Notes under the pieces: generated by a model
Told to the model about the DNA's origin: nothing
The model's database searches: none
Seen by the model: only the letters and a program-made list of their open reading frames with translations
In this document: positions 1-8,159 of the stretch, piece after piece
Numbering within the stretch: position 1 is the first letter of the stretch
Layout of the letters: every line of letters begins with the position of its first letter
Position numbers and translations under genes: made by a program
DNA from: Terriglobia bacterium
GTDB lineage: Bacteria > Acidobacteriota > Terriglobia > Terriglobales > Acidobacteriaceae
Assembly (NCBI GenBank): GCA_020072645.1
Contig: JAIQGK010000016.1
Location: 82,221-146,220 of the forward strand
DNA length: 64,000 nucleotides
Reading direction: 5' to 3'

Positions 1-1
1 G

Positions 2-976
2 CGCTTACTGGCAGTGCAGGACGGCCCGCATCTTTATGAGGTTCCGCTGGATATTGCTCGTGCCATGGCGGTCATCGGGCAGCTGCGTTTTCCCGTGCCC
101 AGAATCGAAGCAGACGTGGAAGACAGGGAAATTGAAATTGGAAGCCAGGGCCGCCTCAGAATTCGCATTGTCCGCCCTGTAGGAAGCCGTGGAAAGCTGC
201 CGGGCATCATGTATTTTCATGGCGGCGGCTGGGTAGTCAATGATCGAGACACCCATGACCGCCTGGTCCGTGAGATTGCTTACGGATCTGAAGCTGCGGT
301 TGTCTTTGTGGAGTACTCACGCTCACCTGAAGCGCGTTACCCCACAGCTATTGAAGAGGCATATGCGGCCACCTGCTGGGTTGCGCAACACGGGGCAAGC
401 ATTGGCGTTGATCCGGAAAGGATCGCGGTGATGGGAGACAGCGCCGGCGGCAATATGGCAACCGTGGTTACCTTGCTGGCAAGGCAACGTGGCGGACCAA
501 AAATCCTGGCGCAAGTGCTCTTTTACCCCACCACGGATTGCAATTTTGAAACTTTGTCTTACCAGCAGTTTGGGAAGGATTACTTCCTGACGCGGGAGGA
601 CATGCAATGGTTCTGGAATGAATATGCTCCCGATCCGAATGTGCGATTGGAGCCTACCGCGTCGCCGTTAAGGGCTTCCCTGGAGCACCTTAAAGGGCTT
701 CCGCGCGCATTGATCATCACCGGTGAGTGCGACGTGGTTCGGGATGAAGGTGAAGCATATGCGCGGCAGCTTGCGCGCGCGGGAGTGGAGGTCACTGCCA
801 CGCGATATCTGGGGATGATTCACGGATTCACATTTCTGAATGTCTTTGCCGATCTGCCCGCGGCCAAAGCTGCGATTGCTCAGGCCACAGGGATGTTGCG
901 AAGCATCTTCGCAGTTTCAGCAACGGAGACAATGAGGTCGAACACGGAATTGGCTTCTGTTATCAAAGCAGGTTGA
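2..976 (+). CDS. Alpha/beta hydrolase, HSL-type esterase/lipase (5' end cut by window)
   Basis: Carboxylester hydrolase of the hormone-sensitive-lipase family. Counting from the GTG at 14, the oxyanion-hole motif HGGGW lies near residue 70, the nucleophile elbow GDSAGG near 140, the acid Asp in GECDVVRDEG near 238 and the catalytic His in MIHGF near 268; all three catalytic residues are present. The frame is open to base 2 with no stop, and the first visible residues already match the helical cap seen some 15-20 residues into family members, so the true start is probably upstream of the window and the GTG at 14 is only the first internal candidate. No signal peptide is visible in the available part, suggesting a cytoplasmic enzyme. 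Substrate unknown. Confidence 0.9.
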   Translation, partial: RLLAVQDGPHLYEVPLDIARAMAVIGQLRFPVPRIEADVEDREIEIGSQGRLRIRIVRPVGSRGKLPGIMYFHGGGWVVNDRDTHDRLVREIAYGSEAAVVFVEYSRSPEARYPTAIEEAYAATCWVAQHGASIGVDPERIAVMGDSAGGNMATVVTLLARQRGGPKILAQVLFYPTTDCNFETLSYQQFGKDYFLTREDMQWFWNEYAPDPNVRLEPTASPLRASLEHLKGLPRALIITGECDVVRDEGEAYARQLARAGVEVTATRYLGMIHGFTFLNVFADLPAAKAAIAQATGMLRSIFAVSATETMRSNTELASVIKAG

Positions 977-1128
977 GTCCTGCCATAGCTGATGGACCCA
1001 CTCCCCGCAAACGCGCTGGTTGAGGCGGCGATCACGATTTATGATATACGTGTCAAAGCAGTAGCAAACTGCGGATGCGTGATAAAAGCAGCTTTAGCTC
1101 CCATTCTGAAAATGTTCTGGAGGTTATT

Positions 1129-1500
1129 GTGAGTTCTCAAACCAGCTACTCCATTAATTTGGATGCGAAATTCGGAAACCTGGAGAAGATAGATATCAAC
1201 GCCCTTGTGAATGCCTGCAAAGAGCCCTGGTTTAACCAGACGCTCTGCCGGGTGAATGATTGTGTCGTGAGGCTGGGTGTGGTGCACGGTGAGTTCCACT
1301 GGCATAAGCACGATGAGGAAGACGAGTTCTTCTATGTGGTGCAAGGAAGATTCTTCATTGATTTGCAGGACCGCAGTGTAGAGCTTCTCCCCAACCAAGG
1401 CTTCACTGTGCCCAAAGGAGTTATCCATAAGACCAGGGCGCCGGAGCGCACGGTCATATTGATGATTGAAGGCGCAGGCGTTAAACCTACGGGCGACTAA
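1129..1500 (+). CDS. Small cupin-domain protein
   Basis: Single-domain cupin of 123 residues. Cupin motif 1 is at about residues 54-74 (HWHKH, then an acidic stretch with the metal Glu, ending YVVQGRF) and motif 2 at about 91-100 (PKGVIHK), so the usual 3-His/1-Glu metal site is complete. I chose the GTG at 1129 because GGAGG sits five bases before it; an in-frame ATG at 1075 would add 18 residues but has no comparable ribosome site. It precedes the YbaK and mtnC genes on the same strand. The catalytic activity cannot be read from sequence: such small cupins include isomerases, dioxygenases and sugar-binding proteins. Confidence 0.85.
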   Translation: MSSQTSYSINLDAKFGNLEKIDINALVNACKEPWFNQTLCRVNDCVVRLGVVHGEFHWHKHDEEDEFFYVVQGRFFIDLQDRSVELLPNQGFTVPKGVIHKTRAPERTVILMIEGAGVKPTGD

Positions 1501-1548
1501 ACGTTTAAGTCCACAAAATTGGGCGAACATTCAAGGACGGAAGAACGA

Positions 1549-2040
1549 ATGTCACAGGAAACGTATGAGCGTTTAATCGCTCTTTTAGATCAACACAAAG
1601 CGCAGTACCGGCTAATCGATCATCCGGCTGAAGGGCGCACCGAGCTTGTGAGCCCGATGCGAGGCAACCGGCTGGAACAGGCGGCAAAATGCATCGTGAT
1701 CATGGCCAAGCTGGGCAGGAAAACCACCAAATACATCCTGGGCGTTGTGGCTGGAGATGCCCGGGTCAATTTAAATGCCGTGAAATCATTGCTAGGAGGG
1801 ACATATATATCCTTTGCCTCTCCTGACATTGCAGAGAAGCTCTCAGGCAGTGTAGTGGGAACGGTCCTGCCATTCTCATTTACGCCGGAAATGGAGCTCA
1901 TTGTCGATCCTGGGCTTCTAGTGAACGAGGAAATCTTTTTCAACGCAGCGCGCCTTGACCGATCCATGGCGTTGCGTACGAGTGATTATCTGGCCATTAC
2001 ACAACCCCGCATCGAAAAGATTGCCGCCTCGGCCGAATGA
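1549..2040 (+). CDS. YbaK/EbsC-type aminoacyl-tRNA deacylase
   Basis: 163 residues spanning one YbaK/aa-tRNA-deacylase domain, the fold that hydrolyses mischarged tRNA (for example Cys- or Ala-tRNA(Pro)). Family hallmarks are the early IDHPAEG stretch, the central KCIVIMAK segment carrying the conserved lysine, VNLNAVKSLLGG, and a C-terminal VDPGLL region. The ATG at 1549 is preferred over a TTG at 1519 because the family begins close to this residue. Its stop overlaps the start of mtnC by four bases (ATGA), which implies translational coupling. Whether it is a free-standing editing factor or recognises another substrate is not decidable here. Confidence 0.85.
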   Translation: MSQETYERLIALLDQHKAQYRLIDHPAEGRTELVSPMRGNRLEQAAKCIVIMAKLGRKTTKYILGVVAGDARVNLNAVKSLLGGTYISFASPDIAEKLSGSVVGTVLPFSFTPEMELIVDPGLLVNEEIFFNAARLDRSMALRTSDYLAITQPRIEKIAASAE

Positions 2041-2846
2041 GCAAACCATTAACAGCGAACGATCATGGAAGCGCGGTCAAGCCTCAGCAAACCGGAAATG
2101 AGCCTGAGATGGTCCCAGCGAAGCTGACGCAGATCATTCTTTTGGATGTGGAAGGAACAACCGCGCCTATCAGCTTCGTCTACGAGAAGCTCTTTCCTTA
2201 CGCTCGTAAGAATATCCGGTCCTACCTGATGCAACACGGCGAGCAGCCTGAGATCAAAGATGCCCTGGTGCGACTGCAGGAAGAAAATTTGCAGGATTTG
2301 AAAGACGGCGCGCCGGGCTTTGGCCGGAACCAGGGAGATGGGAAGTACATCGACTCTGCCGTGGCCTATTGCCTCTGGCTTATGGACCGTGACCGCAAGA
2401 CAACCCCATTGAAAACTCTCCAGGGCCATATCTGGAGGGAAGGTTTCGCAAGCCACGAACTGCAAAGCGAGGTTTTCGCCGATGTGCCCGAATGTTTTGC
2501 CGCCTGGCGCAAACAGGGCAGGCGAATCGCAATCTATTCGTCGGGAAGCGTGGCTGCGCAAAAGATGGTCTTTGAGAACACGCCGTTTGGCAATCTAACG
2601 CCTCAAATCGAAGCTTTCTTCGATACCAATGTGGGTCCCAAAAAAAGTGCGAACAGCTATACCCGGATCATCAAGGAGCTTCGGGCCAATCCGGCAGACG
2701 TCCTTTTTGTCTCTGATGTGCCCGACGAACTGGACGCTGCCGTCGCCGCTGGAATGTCGGTGGCGCTGGCCGTCAGGCCAGGCAACACGCAGTACCCCAA
2801 TGCTCCCAACTATCCTGTAGTGAGTTCGCTGCACGATCTCCGCTAG
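2037..2846 (+). CDS. mtnC: Enolase-phosphatase E1 (methionine salvage)
   Basis: Bifunctional HAD-superfamily enzyme that enolises and dephosphorylates 2,3-diketo-5-methylthiopentyl-1-phosphate to the acireductone in the methionine salvage pathway. Motif I is LLDVEGTTAPISFV (about residues 36-49), motif II is IYSSGSV near 166, the conserved lysine is in the GPKKSANSY segment, and motif III is FVSDVPDELDAA. The length of 269 is slightly over the bacterial norm because of a 30-residue hydrophilic N-terminus. It overlaps the upstream deacylase by four bases. mtnB and mtnD are not recognised nearby, although the upstream cupin has the same type of metal site as acireductone dioxygenase. Confidence 0.93.
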   Translation: MSKPLTANDHGSAVKPQQTGNEPEMVPAKLTQIILLDVEGTTAPISFVYEKLFPYARKNIRSYLMQHGEQPEIKDALVRLQEENLQDLKDGAPGFGRNQGDGKYIDSAVAYCLWLMDRDRKTTPLKTLQGHIWREGFASHELQSEVFADVPECFAAWRKQGRRIAIYSSGSVAAQKMVFENTPFGNLTPQIEAFFDTNVGPKKSANSYTRIIKELRANPADVLFVSDVPDELDAAVAAGMSVALAVRPGNTQYPNAPNYPVVSSLHDLR

Positions 2847-2978
2847 CCGTGTGTTTATACCGGGAATTGCCCCAGGAAAAATATATCTTCACGGGAACTC
2901 GGAATCACTGCTCTTTCTTGACGCTAGCAAGAACACTTGGGATACTTTTCTTCCGTAACCCAAAGGAATTTTTCCACT

Positions 2979-3956
2979 ATGGCACAAGTGCAAACGGTCC
3001 GCGGGGCCATTGATACGTCGCAGCTCGGCACCACACTGATGCACGAGCACGTGTTCGTGCTGGATACCGAGATACTCCAGAATTATCCGGAAGAGTGGGG
3101 ACGTGAAGAGCAGCGCGTTGCCGATGCCATAACGCGGCTGAACGAACTCAAGGCCAAAGGCGTGGACACGATCGTCGACCTTACGGTGATTGGGCTGGGA
3201 CGCTATCTCCCCAGGATCAAGCAGATTGCGCATCAGACAAAAATTAACATCATCGTTGCAACCGGAATTTATACCTATCACGATGCGCCGCTCTACTTTC
3301 ATTTTCGCGGGCCGGGCACGGTTCTGGGTGGTCCAGAGCTGATCGTGGACATGTTTGTGCGCGACATCAATGAAGGAATCGCCGATACCGGAGTGAAAGC
3401 CGGAATTTTGAAATGCGCTACCGACGAACCGGGTGTGACCAAGGACGTGGAGCGGATTCTGCGCGCCACCGCACAGGCACACCGAAAAACCGGCGTGCCG
3501 ATTTCTACTCATACACATGCCGGAAAGCGCGTGGGGCTTGACCAGCAAAGAATTTTTCGCGAAGAAGGCGTCGATCTCTCTCGCGTAGTGATTGGCCACT
3601 CCGGAGACACAACCGATCTGGGCTATCTGGAAGAACTTGTTGGCAACGGCTCATACATCGGCATGGACCGCTTTGGCATTGATACGATTTTGTCTTTTGA
3701 AGACCGCGTCAATACCGTGGCGGCCATGTGCAAGCGCGGCCATGCGGAAAAAATGGTGCTCTCGCACGACGCGGCGTGTTACAACCACTGGCTGCCGGAA
3801 CGTCCGTTGTCCACGATGCTGCCGCGATGGAACTATCTACACATCCATAATGATGTAATTCCCGCGCTGAAGCAGAAGGGCGTCACCCACGAGCAGTTGC
3901 AGACCATGCTGGTCACGAATCCACGAAAGATCTTTGATCAGCAGGGCGCTTATTGA
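2979..3956 (+). CDS. Phosphotriesterase-family metal-dependent hydrolase
   Basis: TIM-barrel amidohydrolase of the phosphotriesterase/lactonase family, 325 residues. The N-terminal HxH pair is in LMHEHVF, the bridging lysine candidate is in AGILKCATDE (about residue 145), and the later metal ligands are in STHTHAG, VIGHSGDT and the final Asp of LSHDAAC. All binuclear-centre ligands therefore appear present. The ATG at 2979 is used because AAAGGA lies upstream and because the family starts just before the first HxH motif; an earlier in-frame ATG at 2937 is less likely. Members hydrolyse lactones or phosphoesters; the actual substrate is unknown. It appears monocistronic. Confidence 0.92.
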   Translation: MAQVQTVRGAIDTSQLGTTLMHEHVFVLDTEILQNYPEEWGREEQRVADAITRLNELKAKGVDTIVDLTVIGLGRYLPRIKQIAHQTKINIIVATGIYTYHDAPLYFHFRGPGTVLGGPELIVDMFVRDINEGIADTGVKAGILKCATDEPGVTKDVERILRATAQAHRKTGVPISTHTHAGKRVGLDQQRIFREEGVDLSRVVIGHSGDTTDLGYLEELVGNGSYIGMDRFGIDTILSFEDRVNTVAAMCKRGHAEKMVLSHDAACYNHWLPERPLSTMLPRWNYLHIHNDVIPALKQKGVTHEQLQTMLVTNPRKIFDQQGAY

Positions 3957-3983
3957 ACCGGTCTCAAAAAGTTCCAGGTTTTC

Positions 3984-4208
3984 TCAGGCCGCAAGCGGAT
4001 CATCTTTCTTCTGGTTCTGATTTTCCTTCTGCCGCTCGCCGGGATCCTCCACCCCAGAAAGCGAAGAGCGTGCTTTCTGGGGGCCCCGGTCCTGGTCAAC
4101 TTCCATTTCCGGCTCTTTCGATTCCGGATCAATGCCGTGTGAGGGATTTTCCTTTTCCGGCTTCTTCTTGTCTTCGTTGCGTTCTTGCTGGTCGGTTGGT
4201 TGCTTCAT
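3984..4208 (-). CDS. Small hydrophilic, probably disordered protein
   Basis: 74 codons on the minus strand encoding a protein made almost entirely of Lys, Glu, Asp, Gln, Asn and Pro, with no hydrophobic core, so it would be intrinsically disordered. The frame could extend to 4280, but the first ATG with a sensible composition downstream is at 4208. No strong ribosome site is visible. It lies convergent to the phosphotriesterase gene. Not recognised; it could be a small stress or nucleic-acid-associated protein, or a chance frame. Confidence 0.4.
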   Translation of the reverse strand: MKQPTDQQERNEDKKKPEKENPSHGIDPESKEPEMEVDQDRGPQKARSSLSGVEDPGERQKENQNQKKDDPLAA

Positions 4209-4397
4209 GGTGGTTGGATGGCGAATATGTTTCGTATGTCGCCTCTTCTCTTGGCCGCAAACCGCCTGAGTTCCCCGCAACTTTTTTCGCCCGCGGTGTT
4301 TATAGATATATAACGCTCTGATTTTTTATCTGAGCTGTGGTGGGGAAGGGTTCCTGAGGGGTAAACGGAATCTTTCACTGCGGAAGTGCGATGCGAG

Positions 4398-4431
4398 AAG
4401 CGGCTACGGGTGATCCCGTGGCCGCTTTTTT
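4398..4431 (+). terminator. Rho-independent terminator-like hairpin
   Basis: The arms AAGCGGCTACGGG and CCCGTGGCCGCTT pair around a short TGAT loop with one mismatch, and six T residues follow on the plus strand. It lies 17 bases before the 2Fe-2S gene, so it would insulate that gene from transcription arriving from the left. Confidence 0.6.
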
Positions 4432-4447
4432 CCTTTAAAATCAAAAC

Positions 4448-4783
4448 ATGTCCAACGCGGGGCCACTGTTTCGTCCGTATGACAAGCTGGTAAAGATCAC
4501 GCTGGGAGAAAAGCAGTTTGAAGTCCCAGACGGCAATATGCTGCTGCGCGCGCTGCAATTTCTCTCTCCTGAAGATATCTCTTACGGAAAGTTCTGCTGG
4601 AATGAGGAGTGCCAGTATTGCCGCGTGAATTACGATCTTGGGCCGGGCACGCAGAACCGCACCGCAATCTCATGCAAGCTGATGGTGCAGGATGGTATGC
4701 GCGTGACGGAAGTGGCGCAGGAGATCAAGTATTGCCTGCGCAAGCTGGGACTCAACCTAAAAGTGAAAGAGACGAAAAGTTGA
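4448..4783 (+). CDS. Small 2Fe-2S ferredoxin-like protein
   Basis: 111 residues with a ferredoxin-like beta-grasp pattern: an N-terminal ITLGEKQFEVPDG strand pair followed by Cys at about 50, 55 and 58 (CWNEECQYC) and a further Cys near 77 (ISCKL), a plausible 2Fe-2S ligand set. The C-terminus is basic and helical (EIKYCLRKLG). It would act as a small cytoplasmic electron carrier or cluster-binding protein. It stands alone between a terminator and convergent genes. A degenerate copy of its last 60 bases lies at 9491-9550, showing that a second copy once existed or was transposed. Confidence 0.75.
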   Translation: MSNAGPLFRPYDKLVKITLGEKQFEVPDGNMLLRALQFLSPEDISYGKFCWNEECQYCRVNYDLGPGTQNRTAISCKLMVQDGMRVTEVAQEIKYCLRKLGLNLKVKETKS

Positions 4784-4853
4784 AAACGCGCCGCCACGCT
4801 GACTTACCGCTTCTGCTAAACCGAAAAGCTTGTGGTTCATGTCAACGCTAAAT

Positions 4854-5360
4854 TTAAAGACGTCTTATCGCTGTGATGGACGCTAAGCGGTAATTCATGC
4901 GCTCATAGAACGCACCGGCACGCGCGTTTGCGGCTTGATATTCCAAGGCAGCGAATTCCGCGCCGTGTTGGCGACCCCAATCCTCAGCCGCTCGCAGCAG
5001 TTGCCCGCCAATGCCATGATTCTGATGTTCGCGCTTTACAGCGATCTCCGAAATGAGGCAGTAGATCATTTGCCGGTGCATGGCATCCATTGGTTGATAT
5101 AGCCGGACATCTATGAATCCAACGATTTCAGCCCTGAGCTCTGCGACAAGCGTGATGCTTTCTGCGCGTCCCTGCGCCGGATGCTGTCGTCCTTCTTTGT
5201 AACGTGCCGCTATGGTTTCAACCTCAGGTACAAAATACAGCTCAGGATCAAGACTGGCATGGTGTTCAGCGCTCTCAAGAAATGCGCGGATGATTCCGTC
5301 AGCATCTTCTGCCACAGCCCGACGAATAATCGCCGCCGGCGTTGAGGCTTCATTGGTCAT
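4854..5360 (-). CDS. GNAT-family N-acetyltransferase
   Basis: 168-residue GCN5-related acetyltransferase. The acetyl-CoA-binding motif A is EIAVKREHQNHGIGGQLLRAAE (a V-x-x-x-x-Q-x-x-G-I/G pattern), followed by the C-terminal ALEYQAANARAGAFYERMNY element that packs on the acceptor site. The ATG at 5360 overlaps the stop of the upstream VOC gene by four bases, so it is the last gene of a coupled minus-strand operon beginning with doxX. The acceptor substrate is unknown; the operon setting suggests small-molecule modification or detoxification. Confidence 0.9.
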   Translation of the reverse strand: MTNEASTPAAIIRRAVAEDADGIIRAFLESAEHHASLDPELYFVPEVETIAARYKEGRQHPAQGRAESITLVAELRAEIVGFIDVRLYQPMDAMHRQMIYCLISEIAVKREHQNHGIGGQLLRAAEDWGRQHGAEFAALEYQAANARAGAFYERMNYRLASITAIRRL

Positions 5361-5866
5361 CGCTTTACGGTTACTGGCCCGCAGCGCTCGTTCCATTCCG
5401 AGAGAGATACGGCGCCGATATCCGGTACCGGTTCGTGATCGATTCTGGCAATAAATTCCAATAAGTGGCCGTCAACATCTTGGAAGTAGATGGAAGCGGC
5501 AGGCATCCAGCCGAACACGCTCGGCTCATCGGTAATTTCACCAAAGAAGTTTCTCAGTTCGATTTTCTTCCTCTTGATGTTTTGGATTACGCCATTCATA
5601 TCTTCCAGGCCCACAGCAAATGCAATGTGCTGCATTCGCACGATGTTGCTCGTTACATCCACAACCCACGGTGGCGCTTCCCATAAGCCCAGCATTGTGT
5701 TTTGGTCCTTTCCGATCCAATAAAACGCAGCGCGTCGCGCACGTTCATGGCGGCCCAATTCCAGACCGAGGACATCCTCATAGAACCTCATGGACCTTTC
5801 CAGATCCAGGACGTGTAGATGCGCTTCGAAGAGTCCGCGCAGGGATGTTGCCGGTATTTTGCTCAT
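5357..5866 (-). CDS. VOC-family (glyoxalase/dioxygenase-like) protein
   Basis: 169 residues with two beta-alpha-beta-beta-beta modules of the vicinal oxygen chelate fold: HLHVLDLERSMRFYEDVLGLEL at the N-terminus (conserved D-x-x-x-S-x-x-F-Y) and IYFQDVDGHLLEFIA near the C-terminus (the PDGxxLE-type motif). Putative metal ligands are the first His of HLHV, His in MQHIAF and Glu in LLEFIA. The ATG at 5866 has AAAGG seven bases upstream. It lies in the middle of the doxX-HAD-VOC-GNAT operon. It could be a glyoxalase-like, fosfomycin-resistance-like or dioxygenase-like enzyme. Confidence 0.9.
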   Translation of the reverse strand: MSKIPATSLRGLFEAHLHVLDLERSMRFYEDVLGLELGRHERARRAAFYWIGKDQNTMLGLWEAPPWVVDVTSNIVRMQHIAFAVGLEDMNGVIQNIKRKKIELRNFFGEITDEPSVFGWMPAASIYFQDVDGHLLEFIARIDHEPVPDIGAVSLSEWNERCGPVTVKR

Positions 5867-5876
5867 GAATAACCTT

Positions 5877-6659
5877 TTACCCCGAAGTTGCGTTCGTGTG
5901 CAGGAATTGCACAAAGTCCAGCAAGCTCCCACCGGAGGCGTCGGGAACTGCGCCGAGCTCCTCGGTCGGCAGCTTCAATCGATTGACCCAGAACGTTGGG
6001 TACCCAAACAACTTGGCGCCTGCCGCGTCCCATCCGGCGAATGCCGCGAATAGGATCTGGTCGCGTTGAAGTCCCAGGGATTCAATGCCCAATTGATAAG
6101 CGCGCGGATCAGGCTTGAACGTTCTTGCCTGATCGGTGCTGATAACCTCTTCAAATATGCCGGCTAAACCGGCGCTTCTAATGTTGGCCTGAAGCATGTG
6201 CGGCGTGAGGTTCGAAAGGAGTGCCAGCCTGAGCCCCGATTTCTTGATGGCGCTGATGGCCGGCGATACGTCGGGCCAGGCTTTCAAATTTAGATAACCG
6301 CTCATCAGTTTTTCGCGCTTTTCAGCGCCCAGGTCCAGTCTTAGTTTATTGGCGGCGAAGACGAGAGCATCCTCTGTAACTTGCCAGAAGTCCGCATATC
6401 GTTGTGCGACTGCGCGTAGCCACGTGTATTCGAACTGGCGCGTGCGCCACTCGTCGCTCAGCGCCATACCATTTCCGGGAAAAAGCTCCTCTGCCCGGGC
6501 GAAGACCGGCCTGGGATCAAAGATCGGGAACGCATCAAACGCAATGGCCTTGATCTTTGTTTTTGCAGCCTGGTCTCTACCTGGATCACCGGACCGCGGC
6601 CCTAAAGCACAGGAGGCCAGGCCGGCGGCTGTGAGAGCCACAAACTCTCTTCGATTCAT
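5877..6659 (-). CDS. Type II haloacid dehalogenase-like protein with export signal
   Basis: 260-residue HAD-superfamily protein closest in layout to L-2-haloacid dehalogenases. The nucleophile Asp is D42 in IAFDAF, Ser/Thr motif II is LLSNLTP, Lys motif III is TFKPDPRAY and the late FAGWDAAGA segment is the acidic motif IV region. The N-terminus reads MNRREFVALTAAGLASCALG, which looks like a twin-arginine signal (RREF) merging into a lipobox-like LASC at Cys17, so unlike typical cytoplasmic dehalogenases it seems to be exported or lipid-anchored. Start and stop overlap or abut doxX and VOC, so it is operonic. Confidence 0.88.
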   Translation of the reverse strand: MNRREFVALTAAGLASCALGPRSGDPGRDQAAKTKIKAIAFDAFPIFDPRPVFARAEELFPGNGMALSDEWRTRQFEYTWLRAVAQRYADFWQVTEDALVFAANKLRLDLGAEKREKLMSGYLNLKAWPDVSPAISAIKKSGLRLALLSNLTPHMLQANIRSAGLAGIFEEVISTDQARTFKPDPRAYQLGIESLGLQRDQILFAAFAGWDAAGAKLFGYPTFWVNRLKLPTEELGAVPDASGGSLLDFVQFLHTNATSG

Positions 6660-7162
6660 AGGGCCCTCTTCTCATGAGTTGTGTCTAAGCCGGGTCTGTT
6701 AGCCTTGTTCCTCCCGAGGAATGCATCAACCGCTAGCGGTCCTGGCCCACCCAAAACCAACGCTACAAGAGCAGCGAGATATAAGAGATTGCATTCATAA
6801 CCTGGAGGACCGAACTGGGCTCCCGTCTGCGTTACGGCAATCAATTTGATCGAGCTAAACCCGTACGGCAGATGGACGGTGAAAATTGCAACCAACAGAA
6901 TCACCGCCAACGGTACGCTGAAAATTGTCACGAATGCGCCCGTTCCAATGGCTATGCCACCCAACAACTCGCTGAGTATTGTGACCCACGCCATCAGGTG
7001 AGGGGCAGGAACGCCAAGTGATTGCAATATGCCGGCAAATGAGCCGGGCCCCCTGGACAGCTTGGCAATGCCGTGAACTGCGAATCCGTATCCCACAATC
7101 AGGCGCAGCAGTAATGGCGCCCAACGCGCAAGACGCCACCTGTTTGACTGCTCAAACTGCAT
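6656..7162 (-). CDS. DoxX-family integral membrane protein
   Basis: 168 residues with four predicted membrane segments, beginning with the DoxX signature LLLRLIVGYGFAVHGIAKL, then a helix around residues 57-75, one around 80-98 and one around 128-145. GGAGG precedes the ATG at 7162 by six bases and this is the first gene of the minus-strand operon continuing into the exported HAD protein (ATGA overlap), VOC and GNAT genes. DoxX proteins are quinone- or thiosulfate-linked or accessory membrane subunits in thiol/redox protection. The co-transcription with an exported HAD protein points to an envelope role. Confidence 0.9.
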   Translation of the reverse strand: MQFEQSNRWRLARWAPLLLRLIVGYGFAVHGIAKLSRGPGSFAGILQSLGVPAPHLMAWVTILSELLGGIAIGTGAFVTIFSVPLAVILLVAIFTVHLPYGFSSIKLIAVTQTGAQFGPPGYECNLLYLAALVALVLGGPGPLAVDAFLGRNKANRPGLDTTHEKRAL

Positions 7163-7189
7163 TCAAGACCTCCGTAAGATCCGTAAATA

Positions 7190-7615
7190 TTAGCGTTCAA
7201 ACAACTCAATCGTCTTTTGACGGTTATTGATCCGAATGCTGGCGAAGTTTGAGAGCACATCCTGCCCCAGCACTCCATCAGCTACCTTCAAAAGGGAATT
7301 ACCAGTGAGGTCTGCTTTAATCACGAGAAGCAAAAATAAAGCGCTCCCCAACCTCAGGCTGCTTCTCTCCTTGACGTACGCATAACTACGCTGCCAAACG
7401 AGCATTTGTTGTTCGCGTGAGACCTGCGGGAAATTGATCATTGTCTGCTCTGCGCCGGTGTCAAAAACTAATGTCCGATCCTTACCGTCTATAGCCACAG
7501 TCACGAGAATCATCGAGTTCCGAGTGCGATAATGAAGAATATTGCTGGGCTGCTCGTGCGTTGAGGCAAATGCCGGTAGAACAGAGCCGATCAGCAAAAC
7601 CGTTAAAAAGCGCAT
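7190..7615 (-). CDS. Secreted retropepsin-like aspartyl protease
   Basis: 141 residues: a Sec signal peptide (MRFLTVLLIGSVLPAFAS) followed by a single aspartyl-protease domain with the active-site triplet in VFDTGAEQTMI near residue 51 and the paired glycine-rich strand in DGVLGQDVL. As for retropepsins, one DTG per chain implies that the enzyme acts as a homodimer. GGAGAG precedes the ATG by about eight bases. It is 27 bases downstream of the doxX start and separately started, so it is probably its own transcript. Substrate unknown; periplasmic location is inferred from the signal. Confidence 0.8.
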   Translation of the reverse strand: MRFLTVLLIGSVLPAFASTHEQPSNILHYRTRNSMILVTVAIDGKDRTLVFDTGAEQTMINFPQVSREQQMLVWQRSYAYVKERSSLRLGSALFLLLVIKADLTGNSLLKVADGVLGQDVLSNFASIRINNRQKTIELFER

Positions 7616-7743
7616 GCGCAGAATCTCTCCGCAGCCTTTTGGCTGCTACTACAACATCGTGTGAGGTTCTCTGGGACGGCCTCAAGACTTAAACCAGCGC
7701 AGCCAGGAAGCCGTCCGTAGTCACCGCAGAACACCATTGCGAA

Positions 7744-7989
7744 TCAGCCGAATATTCCGTAGCCCGGGTAATTGTCATCCTGTTTCTGTTGGTCGCTCTT
7801 TTTTTTCATGTGCTTGTCTTTCTTTGTCTTTTTCGCGCAATGCTCGTCATCGGTTGTTTGAGATACACTCGCAGCCGGAGCAGGGCAAGCGGTCGCTTTT
7901 TCGTCTTTGCATGGCGCATTCGCACCAAATGCCAGGATGGAATTTGTCAGCATGGCTAAAGCAAAAATCCGAATGAACAAAGGTCTCAT
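7744..7989 (-). CDS. Small secreted lysine-rich protein
   Basis: 81 residues starting at the ATG at 7989, which has GGAG eight bases upstream. A signal peptide (about residues 1-24, cleaved after FGANA) is followed by a short Cys-containing stretch (C-x-n-C-P-A-P), a run of Lys/Asp residues and an aromatic-glycine tail ending NYPGYGIFG. No known domain is recognised. Similar small exported Lys-rich proteins are found elsewhere in this window (50943-51203). The function is unknown; it may be envelope-associated. Confidence 0.65.
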   Translation of the reverse strand: MRPLFIRIFALAMLTNSILAFGANAPCKDEKATACPAPAASVSQTTDDEHCAKKTKKDKHMKKKSDQQKQDDNYPGYGIFG

Positions 7990-8159
7990 CGTATTTACTC
8001 CTTGAACGGGGCAGGGAATCCTGCCTCTGTTCATTGAGAATCCCTGCAACGCCTGCTTTATTCCAACCAGGGGACCTAAAAAATATTTTTGTGTGAGGGA
8101 TGAAAATCAGGTGCGGGAGGCTTATAGCGTAAGGAGCCCTTCAGGACCCGAGTCGTGGT

